From Jiangella rhizosphaerae (lineage in GTDB: Bacteria; Actinomycetota; Actinomycetes; Jiangellales; Jiangellaceae), in contig NZ_QUAL01000137.1 in NCBI RefSeq assembly GCF_003579925.1, positions 1 to 35,509 on the forward strand: DNA of 35,509 bases. Reading direction: 5' to 3'. Position numbers and translations under genes: made by a program. The notes below the pieces were generated by a model, which did not search any database, had not been told where the DNA came from, and saw only the letters and a list, made by a program, of their open reading frames with translations. Positions 1 through 8,694 of the stretch are shown here, one piece after another. Within the stretch, counting starts at the first letter, position 1; the number at the start of each line of letters is the position of its first letter.

Positions 1-632
1 GCCGGGACCAGCAGCCCGGCCGGACGCAGGCGCTGCTCGTCGCCGCCGGCCGACGCGTCGCCGCGGACCGCGCTCACCACCAGGAACCGGCCGGCCAGCA
101 CCACCGGCACCGGCGCCAGCAGTGCCCACCGCCAGCCGGCGACGTGCTCGAGCGCGAGCGTCGCGGCCGGCCCGACCATCGCCGGCAGGATCCACATCGC
201 CGACGACGCCGCGACCACCTTGAGACGCAGCCGCGGGCTCAGCCGGCGGATCGCCGCGCTGATGCCGAAGACCGCGAGCAGCCCGCCCGCCGCGCCGGCG
301 GTGAACTGGCCGAGCGCGAACACCCACGCCTCCCGCGCCGTCGCGGCGACGACCAGTCCGCCGACGTAGAACACCGTCCCGGCCGCCAGCGTCCGCCCGG
401 CACCCAGACGGCGCAGCACCGTCCCGGCCAGCGGCATCGCGACGAACAGGCCGAGCATGCCGCCCGCGATGAGCAGCGCGAGCCGGTCGTGGGCACCGAG
501 GTCGGCGGCCACGATCGGCAGCAGCGTCGACGCGACGAACGTGCTGACCGCGGCGGCGAACTCGAGCGCGACGATGCCCACGGCGAGCCGGCGGTCACCG
601 GCTCGCCGCGGGTCGGCGATACGCATGCTCAT
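1..632 (-). CDS. MFS transporter, N-terminal part (runs off the window)
   Basis: The frame is open from an ATG at 632 to the window edge, giving about 210 residues of the N-terminal half of a major facilitator protein. The translation alternates hydrophobic segments (for example LALLIAGGMLGLFVAMPLAG and WVFALGQFTAGAAGGLLAVF) with short Arg-rich loops such as VLRRLGAGR, the usual MFS loop 2-3 pattern. It probably exports a small molecule or drug by proton antiport in the cytoplasmic membrane. Two start codons lie two codons apart (632 and 626); the first is used here. The gene lies 31 bp downstream of the GH26-like gene on the same strand, but a promoter-like element and palindrome precede it, so it is probably its own unit. 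The substrate cannot be inferred, and the C-terminal half is missing only because the window ends. Confidence 0.8.
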   Translation of the reverse strand, partial: MSMRIADPRRAGDRRLAVGIVALEFAAAVSTFVASTLLPIVAADLGAHDRLALLIAGGMLGLFVAMPLAGTVLRRLGAGRTLAAGTVFYVGGLVVAATAREAWVFALGQFTAGAAGGLLAVFGISAAIRRLSPRLRLKVVAASSAMWILPAMVGPAATLALEHVAGWRWALLAPVPVVLAGRFLVVSAVRGDASAGGDEQRLRPAGLLVP

Positions 633-652
633 GCGAGCATGCTAGCAATCTA
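632..652 (-). promoter_or_regulatory. Probable promoter/operator of the MFS gene
   Basis: On the minus strand a TAGATT (647-652) can serve as a -10 box just before the MFS start. It adjoins TGCGAGCATGCTAGCA (632-647), a 16-bp palindrome broken at only one symmetric pair. A palindrome over the start of a transporter gene suits MarR- or TetR-type repression, but no such regulator gene is adjacent in the window. Confidence 0.35.
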
Positions 653-663
653 GCGAGCGACCG

Positions 664-1617
664 CTAGGACGGATCGAAGTACGGGTCGTGCGCGTAGGCG
701 GCGAAGGCCTGCTGGGCCGGGCCGCCGTCGGGGACGGTGACCCGCCAGTCGTCGCCGTCGGGGGCGTCGCCGTCGCGGTGGAAGTAGACGAACGCCTTGA
801 GCCGCGGGTACGAGCTCTTCACCACCGACCGCGTCGTGGTCAGCCAGTCGGCCTGCACCGGATCCACCGACGCGCGGTGCACGCCGGTCTCGCCCACCAT
901 GAACGGCTTGCCGTGGTCGACGGCGAACGCGTGCGCGGCGTCGAACATCAGGTCGAACGCGCGGTAGTGGTAGGCCGGGTCGGCGTGCGGGCGGGCATAT
1001 CCGTCGGCGGCGATCCAGTCGACGTACGCGTCGCCGGGGTAGAAGCCGTCGGCCTTGAACGTCTCGCGGTAGGCCCGCCACGTCGGGCACCACACGAACG
1101 CGACGTTCGGCGCGCCGGCGAACTTCGCGTGCACGTACTGCCAGACCCGGCGAAAGAGCGCGGTGTTCGTGTAGCGCAGGTCGAACTCCCAGGTGAACCG
1201 CAGGAACAGCGGCGCACCCAGCGATGCCAGCAGCGCGGCCTGGTCCTCGATCTCCTTGTCGTGGCCACCGTCGACGATCTGCTGCAGCCGCGACTCCGGG
1301 CCGGCGCTCCACGAGATCATCGGGATCCGGCCGGCGGCGATGTCGTTCTGCCAGCGGGTCGTGTGCGGCGGCGTGCCGTAGTGGTGGAAGCAGTGGTTGA
1401 TGCCCAGCCGGTGGCCGATCTTCGTCTCCAGCGCCTCCGGCTGCGAGACGCCGGCGTCGTTGCCCGCGTACACGTAGGCGCCGAAGTGCGCGCCGGCCGC
1501 CGGGATCAGCTCGCTCCGGTCCCGCGGGACGGCCGCCCGGCCCACGCCGGAACCGAGCCCCGTCGCGACGGCGGCGCCGGCGGCCAGCTTCAGGAAGTCG
1601 CGCCGCTCCATGGCCAT
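664..1617 (-). CDS. Secreted GH26-like glycoside hydrolase
   Basis: A protein of 317 residues. The N-terminus has a twin-arginine export motif (ERRDFLKL, residues 3-10) and an Ala/Gly-rich hydrophobic stretch, so it is probably exported folded. The body resembles the GH26 (beta-mannanase type) TIM barrel. FTWEFD places Glu144 as candidate acid/base, WCPTW and YVDWIAADGY are typical mid-barrel strands, and VGETG places Glu243 as candidate nucleophile. No carbohydrate-binding module is present. The ATG at 1617 is chosen; an ATG at 1611 and a GTG at 1626 that overlaps the upstream stop as GTGA are alternatives. It is the last gene of the LacI-ABC-FAD oxidoreductase operon, so it probably trims the same glycan that the importer takes up. 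Exact specificity is not readable from the sequence, because GH26-like proteins also include xylanases and uncharacterised groups. Confidence 0.75.
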   Translation of the reverse strand: MAMERRDFLKLAAGAAVATGLGSGVGRAAVPRDRSELIPAAGAHFGAYVYAGNDAGVSQPEALETKIGHRLGINHCFHHYGTPPHTTRWQNDIAAGRIPMISWSAGPESRLQQIVDGGHDKEIEDQAALLASLGAPLFLRFTWEFDLRYTNTALFRRVWQYVHAKFAGAPNVAFVWCPTWRAYRETFKADGFYPGDAYVDWIAADGYARPHADPAYHYRAFDLMFDAAHAFAVDHGKPFMVGETGVHRASVDPVQADWLTTTRSVVKSSYPRLKAFVYFHRDGDAPDGDDWRVTVPDGGPAQQAFAAYAHDPYFDPS

Positions 1618-1622
1618 GGCCG

Positions 1623-3833
1623 TCACCCCGCGATCTCGACGAACGCGAACTCGATCTCCGGCACGATGCGCCCGGTGTCGTGGTCGATGACGCCCGCGCC
1701 CCACTGCGTGAACTCGGGGGTCTTGTCGCGGTAGCCGCGGTTGCCGCGCAGCTGGATGCGCTCGGAGTCCTGGACGCTGACGGCGTACGGGTACGGCCCG
1801 AGCACCGTCGCGACCCTGAAGAACACCGAGTTGGCGAACAGGAGGTCCGAGCTGGACACGATCTCGACGGCCTGCGAGCGCCAGCCGTAGATGTGGTCCT
1901 CGGTCTGTAGCCCCAGGAACTGCCAGCCGGAGACGCCGCGCAACACGACCTCGCGCGTCTCGTGGTGCTCGACGGAGACCTCGTAGACCCGCGCCGGCTC
2001 GTCGGTGCGCTCGACGAACAGGCCGTTGTCGGACCAGCCGGCCGCGGCCCACACGTTGGCGATCGTCCCGCCACCGCCGCGCACCCACACGTTGTACTTG
2101 TGCCGGCCGCGGTAGGTGTAGCCCGGGTCGCCGGACGTCACGTCCTCGGGATGCCACTTGATGAACTGCGTCGTGATGTCGGCCAGGTACGACCCGTCGG
2201 CGGACTGCCACAGCACGTTCGCCGCGCCCGGCGTCTGCTCGGCCGTGTCCAGGCCCAGGCCGACCACGATGTTCCGGCCGCCACGCGGCGTCTCGACCAG
2301 TGCCCGGGGCGCGTCCGGGTCGGAGAAGTTCGGGTGCCCGTCGACGGCGCGCAGCCAGGTCTGCCGGGGGTGCAGGCCGATGAGGTTCGACGTCCGCCGC
2401 AGCCGCAGCGTGTCGCCGAGCAGGTACTGCCCGATCGGCACGTAGACGGTGTCGTACCGGTCGACCGCGGCCTGGAACACCTCGAGGTCGTCGGCGCCGG
2501 CGCCGATGGTCCGCCCGAGCGACGCGGCCACGTCCGCCACGTTCACCCACGACGACACCGGCGGCAGGTCGGGCACGTCGGTGCGCAGGATCCGCTGGGT
2601 CCAGGCCGTCCCGGCCGTCCCGACGACGTCGGCGTACACCCCGTCGCGGCGGCGCTCCTGGTCGGTCAGCGCCCGCTCGACCCGCAGCCCGTAGGTGAGC
2701 TCCTTGATCCGGGCCGGCGTGCTCCGCGCCCGCGTCCGCGACCCGGTCTGCGCGAGCAGCAGCAGGTCGCGGGTCCCGGCGGCCGTGCAGTTCAGCACGG
2801 TCAGCTGGTTGCTGCCGCGGATCAGCTCGTTCTCCGCGCCGGGGATGGACGAGCTCTCGTTGAGCACGACGGCGACGTCGCCGATGTCCTGGAAGTGCGA
2901 GTCCTGCAGGTAGAGGTGCTGCCACTGGTCGACGGCGGACTCGATGGCCCGCGGCGCGCCGGCGAACACCGTCCGCACCACCACCAGCTTGGCGTCGTTG
3001 AACAGCCGCACGCTCATGCGCCGCTGGCCCTCGAACCGGCAGTCCAGCAGCGTGGTCTGCCAGCCGGCCGACGCGGCGTAGGCGTGGAAGCCGATCTCGC
3101 CGCCGAACACCCGGACCCGCTGGATGAGGTTGGCGTTGTGGTCGATGCCGGTGTGGCCCTCGCCGACGTGGATGTCGAGGTCCTGCAGGATGCACAGCTG
3201 CGCGCCGGCGAACCGGACGGCAAACGTGTCGGGATTGCCGGGCTCGATGCGGATGTCGAGGTTCACCAGGCCGGACCCGAACGTGTCGTTGTTGGCGTAC
3301 GTGACCGGCCCGCCGACCGGCCGCCGCCGGAACGAGAACACGTCGCGCGGTGTGCCGGTGGCGTAGCCGGGCGTCGACGCGCCGAGCACGAACACCGGCC
3401 GGCTCGTGCCGTAGCCGACGATCCGCACCGAGTCCCACACGTTGATCGGCGCCGACAGCCGGTACGTCCCCTCCGGCACCAGGACCACGCCGCCCCCGTC
3501 GCCGTGCGGGAAGTCGCGGGCGCCGCCGAGGATGTCGCCGAGCTTGTTGGCGATGCCCCGGCGCGACGCCTCGTCGACGGCGGCCTGGACGGCGGCGGTG
3601 TCGTCGCCGACGCCGTCGCCGTGCACGGCGAACCCGGGGGAACCGAGCACGACGGCGGTCGGGTCGCCCGGCAGCCCGGTGATGGTGGAGCCGAACGCCG
3701 TCGGGTCGGTCCCGGCGGATGACCAGCCGGCGGCCGACGCCGTCGTCGACGGAAGGAAGGGTGCGGCCGCCAGACCGGCGCCGATCGCCAGCAGCGAGCG
3801 GCGGGACAGTGCTGGGACGTGGTTCGGCGACAT
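1623..3833 (-). CDS. Secreted right-handed beta-helix protein (pectate lyase 3 superfamily-like)
   Basis: A protein of 736 residues with a twin-arginine-like signal (SRRSLLAIGAG, then an Ala-rich stretch to about residue 35). Two modules begin with the hallmark of pectin-lyase-fold 'pectate_lyase_3' proteins. The first has GDGVGDDTAAVQAAVD followed by VLVPEGTYRLSAPI. The second, in the C-terminal half, has GADDLEVFQAAVDRYDTVYV and a following YLLGDTLRLRR. Between and after them, repeated short strands with Asn/Asp turns fit a long parallel beta-helix. It may be a polysaccharide lyase or hydrolase acting on the cell exterior; the catalytic residues cannot be assigned. The start at 3833 follows GAGAGGAG-like ribosome-binding sequence, and the stop overlaps the possible GTG start of the GH26-like gene. 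It sits between the permease genes and the glycosidase in the same operon. Confidence 0.75.
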   Translation of the reverse strand: MSPNHVPALSRRSLLAIGAGLAAAPFLPSTTASAAGWSSAGTDPTAFGSTITGLPGDPTAVVLGSPGFAVHGDGVGDDTAAVQAAVDEASRRGIANKLGDILGGARDFPHGDGGGVVLVPEGTYRLSAPINVWDSVRIVGYGTSRPVFVLGASTPGYATGTPRDVFSFRRRPVGGPVTYANNDTFGSGLVNLDIRIEPGNPDTFAVRFAGAQLCILQDLDIHVGEGHTGIDHNANLIQRVRVFGGEIGFHAYAASAGWQTTLLDCRFEGQRRMSVRLFNDAKLVVVRTVFAGAPRAIESAVDQWQHLYLQDSHFQDIGDVAVVLNESSSIPGAENELIRGSNQLTVLNCTAAGTRDLLLLAQTGSRTRARSTPARIKELTYGLRVERALTDQERRRDGVYADVVGTAGTAWTQRILRTDVPDLPPVSSWVNVADVAASLGRTIGAGADDLEVFQAAVDRYDTVYVPIGQYLLGDTLRLRRTSNLIGLHPRQTWLRAVDGHPNFSDPDAPRALVETPRGGRNIVVGLGLDTAEQTPGAANVLWQSADGSYLADITTQFIKWHPEDVTSGDPGYTYRGRHKYNVWVRGGGGTIANVWAAAGWSDNGLFVERTDEPARVYEVSVEHHETREVVLRGVSGWQFLGLQTEDHIYGWRSQAVEIVSSSDLLFANSVFFRVATVLGPYPYAVSVQDSERIQLRGNRGYRDKTPEFTQWGAGVIDHDTGRIVPEIEFAFVEIAG

Positions 3834-3868
3834 CGACGAACTCCTCTCGCAGGAAGGGGAAACGCGGG

Positions 3869-4798
3869 TCAGCCCTTGAGGCCGGTGTTGGCCAGGCCCT
3901 CGACGAACTGCCGCTGGGCCAGCAGGAACACCGCGAGCACCGGCAGCACCGTGAGCGTGGTGGCGGCCAGCTGGACGTTCCACATCGGCCCGCCGTAGGC
4001 GTCGACGTACTGCGTCAGCGCGAGCGGCAGGGTGAAGTTCTCGCGGCTGGACAGGAACACCAGCGGCTCGAGGAACAGGTTCCACGAGTGCAGGAAGGTG
4101 AAGATCGCGACCGCCGCCACGGCCGGGCGGGCCAGCGGGAACGCGATGCGGCGGAAGATGCCGGCCCGGCTGAGGCCGTCCATGCGGGCGGCCTCCTCCA
4201 GCTCGGCGGGCAAGGTCAGGAAGAACTGCCGCATGATGAACGTCGCCAGCACGCTGGGCGCCCCGACGATCGGGATGACGATCAGCGGCCAGTGGGTGTC
4301 GATCAGCCCGGCCCAGTTGACCAGCCGGAACAGCGGCACGATGGTGACCTCGGCCGGCACCAGCAGCCCGATCAGCACCACTCCGAACAGCAGGTTCGCC
4401 CCGGGGAAGCGGATGCGGGCGAACGCGTACCCGGCCATCGACGACACCGCGATGGTGCCCACGGTGACCAGCGCCGCGATGTACATGCTGTTCCAGTACT
4501 GCTGCGCGAACGGCTGCAGGTCGAACACCTGCCCGTACGCCTCGGTGGTCGGCGACGACGGCCACAGCGTGGGCGGGATCCGCAGGATCTCGCTCATCGG
4601 CTTGAAGCTCGCCGTCACCATCCACCAGGTCGGGAAGACGAACGGCACGGCCAGCACGCACAGCAGGAGGAAGATCGCCACCATGGCCGGACGGACCCGG
4701 CGGCGGCGCCGCGGCGGCGGCTCCGGTGCCGCGGACCCCGGCACCCCCGGCCCACCGGCCGTGGCCGACACCGGGGCATCGACGACGTCAGACCTCAT
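3869..4798 (-). CDS. Carbohydrate ABC transporter permease (MalG type)
   Basis: A 309-residue inner-membrane permease with about six membrane segments after a cytoplasmic Pro/Arg-rich N-terminus (residues 1-35). The EAA loop that docks the ATPase is visible as ELEEAARMDGLSRAGIFRRI near residue 200. The carboxyl end, RQFVEGLANTGLKG, is the usual ending of MalG-type (CUT1) subunits. It overlaps the upstream permease gene by 11 bp, so translation is coupled. It would pair with the 4788-5720 product to carry a mono- or oligosaccharide delivered by the 5728-7014 lipoprotein. No ATPase gene is nearby; actinomycetes commonly energise several CUT1 importers with one shared MsiK-like ATPase, which is the likely arrangement here. 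Confidence 0.92.
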   Translation of the reverse strand: MRSDVVDAPVSATAGGPGVPGSAAPEPPPRRRRRVRPAMVAIFLLLCVLAVPFVFPTWWMVTASFKPMSEILRIPPTLWPSSPTTEAYGQVFDLQPFAQQYWNSMYIAALVTVGTIAVSSMAGYAFARIRFPGANLLFGVVLIGLLVPAEVTIVPLFRLVNWAGLIDTHWPLIVIPIVGAPSVLATFIMRQFFLTLPAELEEAARMDGLSRAGIFRRIAFPLARPAVAAVAIFTFLHSWNLFLEPLVFLSSRENFTLPLALTQYVDAYGGPMWNVQLAATTLTVLPVLAVFLLAQRQFVEGLANTGLKG

Positions 4799-5720
4799 GG
4801 AACACCCACCGCCTCCGCGTCTGCCACTGGACGAACGTCAGGATCGCGACGATCACGAACAGCACCACCGACACGGCGCTGGCGTAGCCGAACTCCTGGA
4901 ACTGGAAGGCCTGCTGGTAGAGGTAGTAGACGATCACCGTGGTCGACGTGCCCGGCCCGCCCTGCGTCAGCACGGCGATCTGCGCGAACACCTGCAGCGA
5001 GCCGACCACCGTCAGGATCGACACCAGCAGGATGGTCCCGCTGATCAGCGGCACGGTCACCGACCAGAACGACCGCCAGGGCGACGCGCCGTCCATGGTC
5101 GCGGCCTCGCGCACCTCCTTCGGCACACCCTGCAACGCGGCCAGGAACAGCACCATGTTGAGGCCGACGTTCTTGAACACCTGGACGACGATCACCGAGA
5201 GCATCGCCGTCGGACCCTCGCGCAGCCAGTTGGGCCCGTCGACGCCCAGCTGCGACAGGAACCCGTTGATGCCGCCGTCGGCCTGCAGCAGGAACCCCCA
5301 CACGATGGTCCACGCGACCAGCGACACCACGACCGGGGAGAAGAAGAACGCCCGGAACGTCGCCGTGCCCGGCAGCCGCTGGTTGAGCATGACGGCCAGC
5401 GCGAGCGCCAAGCTCACGTTGAGCAGCACCAAGCCGGCGGAGAAGATCCCGCTGGCGCGCAGTGCGTCGTGGAAGCCCGGGTCCGACGCCAGCCGCTCGT
5501 AGTTGTCCGTGCCCGAGTAGGTGAAGCTGTTCGCCAGCACGTTCCAGTCGTGCAGGCTGTACCAGACGACGGCGACCAGCGGCCCGATCACGAACAGCAG
5601 GCTGCCGACGAGCTGGGGCAGGACGAACGCGAACCCGGTGAGGGTGTCCTCGCGCCGGTTCAGCCCGCGCCGTCGCGTCCGGGTCGGTGGCCCGGGTGGG
5701 CCGAGGGTCGCCGTCGCCAT
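4788..5720 (-). CDS. Carbohydrate ABC transporter permease (MalF/UgpA type)
   Basis: A 310-residue permease with six predicted membrane segments. The first follows a basic N-terminus (TRTRRRGLNRRED), as in UgpA/MalF-type CUT1 subunits. The coupling loop reads EVREAATMDGASPWRSFWSV, and the segment LTQGGPGTSTTVIVYYLY matches the conserved region before the last helices. It starts 7 bp after the binding-protein stop and overlaps the MalG-type gene by 11 bp, so the three were clearly built as one importer. The transported sugar is not determinable. The beta-helix and GH26-like enzymes downstream suggest oligosaccharides released from a plant or microbial polysaccharide. Confidence 0.92.
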   Translation of the reverse strand: MATATLGPPGPPTRTRRRGLNRREDTLTGFAFVLPQLVGSLLFVIGPLVAVVWYSLHDWNVLANSFTYSGTDNYERLASDPGFHDALRASGIFSAGLVLLNVSLALALAVMLNQRLPGTATFRAFFFSPVVVSLVAWTIVWGFLLQADGGINGFLSQLGVDGPNWLREGPTAMLSVIVVQVFKNVGLNMVLFLAALQGVPKEVREAATMDGASPWRSFWSVTVPLISGTILLVSILTVVGSLQVFAQIAVLTQGGPGTSTTVIVYYLYQQAFQFQEFGYASAVSVVLFVIVAILTFVQWQTRRRWVFHEV

Positions 5721-5727
5721 GGTGACC

Positions 5728-7014
5728 TCAACCCGCCAGCAGCGGCTCGGCGGCCGCGCAGACCGACTCGGCGACGGCGCTCACGTCGGCGTCCGCCGTC
5801 CACAGCGCGTCCAGCTCGGCCCGGATCGCCTGCTGCAGCTGGGCGAAGTTGGCGTGCGCCGGCTTGGTCACCGCGCCGCGGATCCCGTCGACGACCACGG
5901 CCTGCAGCTGCTCCGCGCTGAGCTTGGCGTTGGCCGCCTGCAGCGTGTCGGCGGTGAGCAGCGACGTGCGCGGCGGCGGGAAGTACGCGGCCAGGCGCTC
6001 GGCGTTCTCCGGGTTGGTGAAGTACGCCAGGAAGTCCGCGGCGGCCTCGGCGTTCGGGCCGTCGGCGAAGACCCCGATGCCGGCCTGGCCGATGACGTTG
6101 ACGTGGCCCTGCGGGCCGTCGGGCAGCGGCACGAGGTCCCAGCCGAAGCTGTCGTCCAGCGCCGACGCGCGGCTGATCTGCGTCACCGTCATCGCGGCGT
6201 CGCCGGCGAAGAAGTCCGCCGTCGTGCCCGGGCCGGGCATCGCGCCGGTGGTGAAGATCTGGTCGTGGATCCAGGTCAGCGCGTCGATCATCTCCGGTGC
6301 GGTGAACTCGCAGGTGGACCCGTCCTCCGACCATGGCTGCGCGCCGAAGCTCGCCCAGATCGTCGCGAGGTACTCCCACACGGAGAACTCGAAGTCGCGG
6401 ACCACGAGCCCGGCCTTGCCGCTGGTCTGCGCGGTCGCCGCCGCGATCTGCGCCGCGCGGTCCCACGTCCAGTCGCCGGACGCGATGAGGTCCGCGGGCA
6501 GCGGCTGGCCGGCCGCCGTCAGCTGGTCGGTGTTGACGAAGACGCCGAACGGGCTGTTCGAGAACGGGTAGGCGTACAGGCCGCCGTCGTTCTCCCACAG
6601 CCGCAGCGCGTCGGGCTCGAGGTCGTCGACGTCGTAGCCGTCGGTCTCCTCCAGCACCGGACGCAGGTCCAGCAGCGCGCCGCTGGCGACGAACTCCGGT
6701 GCCGAGGACTCGAAGATCCACGCGAGGTCCGGCGGGTTGCCGCCGGCGATCTGCGTGGTGATGCCGGTGGTGTACTCCTCGAACGGCAGTGTCTCGAAGC
6801 TGATCTCGGAGACGGTGTCGGAGTGCTCGGCGACGTAGGCGTCGGCGATCTCCTGGAACAGCGCCAGCTGCGCTTCGTCGGACGTCCAGACGGTCATCCG
6901 CAGCGCGGCGGGGCCGTCCGACGTCGAGTCGCCGCCGTCGCCGCCTCCGCAGGCGGTCAGGGTCAGGGCGACGGCGGTGATGCCGGCGACGCCCCACAGG
7001 TTGCGGTGCTTCAT
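5728..7014 (-). CDS. Sugar ABC transporter substrate-binding lipoprotein
   Basis: A protein of 428 residues. The N-terminus is a lipoprotein signal ending in the lipobox LTAC, with Cys22 as lipidation site, followed by a Gly/Ser/Asp linker. The mature part has the family-1 solute-binding fold: RMTVWTSDEAQLALFQEIAD as first strand and helix, NPPDLAWIFESSAPEFVASG, then YAYPFSNSPFGVFVNTD. The late AAADFLAYFTNPENAERLA helix is typical of sugar binders. The start at 7014 follows AAGGAGGG at good spacing. It is attached to the outer face of the membrane and hands its ligand to the two permeases downstream. Order in the operon is oxidoreductase, binder, MalF-type, MalG-type. Confidence 0.93.
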   Translation of the reverse strand: MKHRNLWGVAGITAVALTLTACGGGDGGDSTSDGPAALRMTVWTSDEAQLALFQEIADAYVAEHSDTVSEISFETLPFEEYTTGITTQIAGGNPPDLAWIFESSAPEFVASGALLDLRPVLEETDGYDVDDLEPDALRLWENDGGLYAYPFSNSPFGVFVNTDQLTAAGQPLPADLIASGDWTWDRAAQIAAATAQTSGKAGLVVRDFEFSVWEYLATIWASFGAQPWSEDGSTCEFTAPEMIDALTWIHDQIFTTGAMPGPGTTADFFAGDAAMTVTQISRASALDDSFGWDLVPLPDGPQGHVNVIGQAGIGVFADGPNAEAAADFLAYFTNPENAERLAAYFPPPRTSLLTADTLQAANAKLSAEQLQAVVVDGIRGAVTKPAHANFAQLQQAIRAELDALWTADADVSAVAESVCAAAEPLLAG

Positions 7015-7043
7015 CGTCCCTCCTTGGACGCAGGTCACGCGGG

Positions 7044-8657
7044 TCAGTAGCCGGACACGCCGGCCGGCCAGCGCAGTTCGACGCCGTCGCGGCTCAGCAG
7101 TGTCTGGAAGTCCTCGAGCAGGGGCTGCTTGGCCTGGATCTCGTGCGGCTGCCGGTCGTCGTCGAGGCAGCTCGCGGCCAGGTGACCGGCGGCCTCGCCG
7201 ATGTTCCACTCGACGGGGTGCAGCCGGTAGCAGCCGTTGGTGATGTGCGTGGTGCCGATGTTCTTGCCGGCGGGGAGCAGGTTGCGCATCCGCTGCGGCA
7301 GCAGTGCGCCGAGTGGGATCTCGAACGGCTCGGCGGCGACGTCCAGGTAGTTGTCGCCACCGGTGGACGGGTGCAGGTCGATGCGGTACATGCCGATGCC
7401 GACGCTGTCGGGGTAGCGCCGGGCGCCGTGTGCGCCGCGGACCGCCTGCGACAGGTCGTGCTCGACGACGGTGGTGACGGCTCGGATGCGCCGGCCCTCG
7501 CGGACGTACGGCGCCTGCGCGAGCCCGTCGGCGGTCCCGACGACGTCGGCCCGCAGCCGCAGGCCGGGCCAGCCGGTGCCGCCGTCCGGGCGCGGCGCCT
7601 CGGTCTGCATCCAGTAGAGCATCGAGAGGCTGAGCTGCTTGGCGTCGTCGAGCCGTCGCCGCCGCGTGGCCTCGTCGACGTCGATGACCGGCGCCTCGAA
7701 GTAGTCGATGTTCGGCCAGTTCACCAGCGTGATGTCGCTGGCGTAGTGGCCGGGTGCGAACAGGTCGCGGGCGGCGATGCGGCGGAACGTCCACAGGTTG
7801 TCGTCGCCCTGGGCGCGGCTCTGGTCGGCGTCGACGGCCAGCGCGTCGTCGCCGGGATTGGGGTCGAACACGCGCGGCTTGGGCAGCAGCGTCCGCGGGT
7901 CGGGCGCGGAGAAGCTGAGCAGCGGCGATCCCCAGAACGCGGGTTCCACCGCGCGCCAGTGGTCGTAGCGGGCCGGCCGGTCGATGGTGTGGTCGCCGTC
8001 GACGTGGTCCAGCGCGAAGCAGTAGCTGATCGCCTGCTGGTTGTCCGGCTGTGCGGTGTCGGGGGCGCTCGGCTCGCCGGTCTCGGCCCGCGACTCGAAC
8101 CCGGTGACGTACTCGGTGCCGGTGAGCGGCAGCAGGTCGCCGGTCTCGGTGGCGTCCAGGACGTAGTCGGCGTGGATCGTCGTCGCGCTTCCCGTGTCGA
8201 GGTGCTGGACCGTCACGGCGCGCACGAGGTCGCCGTCGACGTCGGCACTGACGGGGCGGGCGGGTTGCAGGACGGTGAGCCGGCCGGCCGAGCGCCACGG
8301 CGCCAGCAGCTCGTCGATGACGGCGACGGCGACCCGCGGCTCGTGGCACAGCTTGCTCACCCAGCCGGCGCCCGGGTTCAGCGCGGGGTGTTCGCGGGCC
8401 GCGTCGGTCAGCGGGTAGGTGCGCCGGTAGTGGGCGCGGATGCCGTCGCGCAAGGCGCGATAGGTGCGCGTCGCGCCGAACTCCTCGATCCACGGGTGCT
8501 CGTCCGGCGGGACCGCCTGCGAGGTGAGCTGGCCGCCGAGCCAGGGGTACTCCTCGGTCAGCACCACGCGGCGCCCGCGGCGCAGCGCCGCCAGGGTGGC
8601 CGCGACGCCGCCGAGGCCGCCGCCGACCACCAGGATCTCGGTCCGAAGCTCGTTCAC
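7044..8657 (-). CDS. FAD-dependent oxidoreductase (FAD_oxidored, PF12831-like)
   Basis: A protein of 537 residues. The dinucleotide-binding Rossmann motif is at the N-terminus, VVGGGLGGVAA (glycines 12, 13, 14, 16 and 17), followed by VVLTEEYPWLGGQLTSQ, where the Glu pair would hold the ribose of FAD. A later segment reads DYVLDATETGDLLPL, and the end has LLPAGKNIGTTHITNG, both usual in this family. No signal peptide is present, so it acts in the cytosol, unlike the secreted enzymes of the operon. Family members occur in sugar-utilisation gene sets, but their reaction is mostly unknown; oxidation of an imported sugar or glycoside is an inference from context. The GTG start follows AAGGAGA. 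It lies 37 bp after lacI and 29 bp before the binding-protein gene. Confidence 0.85.
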   Translation of the reverse strand: MNELRTEILVVGGGLGGVAATLAALRRGRRVVLTEEYPWLGGQLTSQAVPPDEHPWIEEFGATRTYRALRDGIRAHYRRTYPLTDAAREHPALNPGAGWVSKLCHEPRVAVAVIDELLAPWRSAGRLTVLQPARPVSADVDGDLVRAVTVQHLDTGSATTIHADYVLDATETGDLLPLTGTEYVTGFESRAETGEPSAPDTAQPDNQQAISYCFALDHVDGDHTIDRPARYDHWRAVEPAFWGSPLLSFSAPDPRTLLPKPRVFDPNPGDDALAVDADQSRAQGDDNLWTFRRIAARDLFAPGHYASDITLVNWPNIDYFEAPVIDVDEATRRRRLDDAKQLSLSMLYWMQTEAPRPDGGTGWPGLRLRADVVGTADGLAQAPYVREGRRIRAVTTVVEHDLSQAVRGAHGARRYPDSVGIGMYRIDLHPSTGGDNYLDVAAEPFEIPLGALLPQRMRNLLPAGKNIGTTHITNGCYRLHPVEWNIGEAAGHLAASCLDDDRQPHEIQAKQPLLEDFQTLLSRDGVELRWPAGVSGY

Positions 8658-8694
8658 TCGTCTCCTTCTGGGTTGCTGCGGATGGCCGGCGCGC

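Noticed and set aside
664-3438. A 924-codon open frame that joins the GH26-like gene to sequence upstream
   Set aside because: The part upstream of 1626 is Arg/Ala-rich low-complexity sequence antisense-like in composition, while another frame there encodes the clear beta-helix protein. It is a GC-driven artefact.
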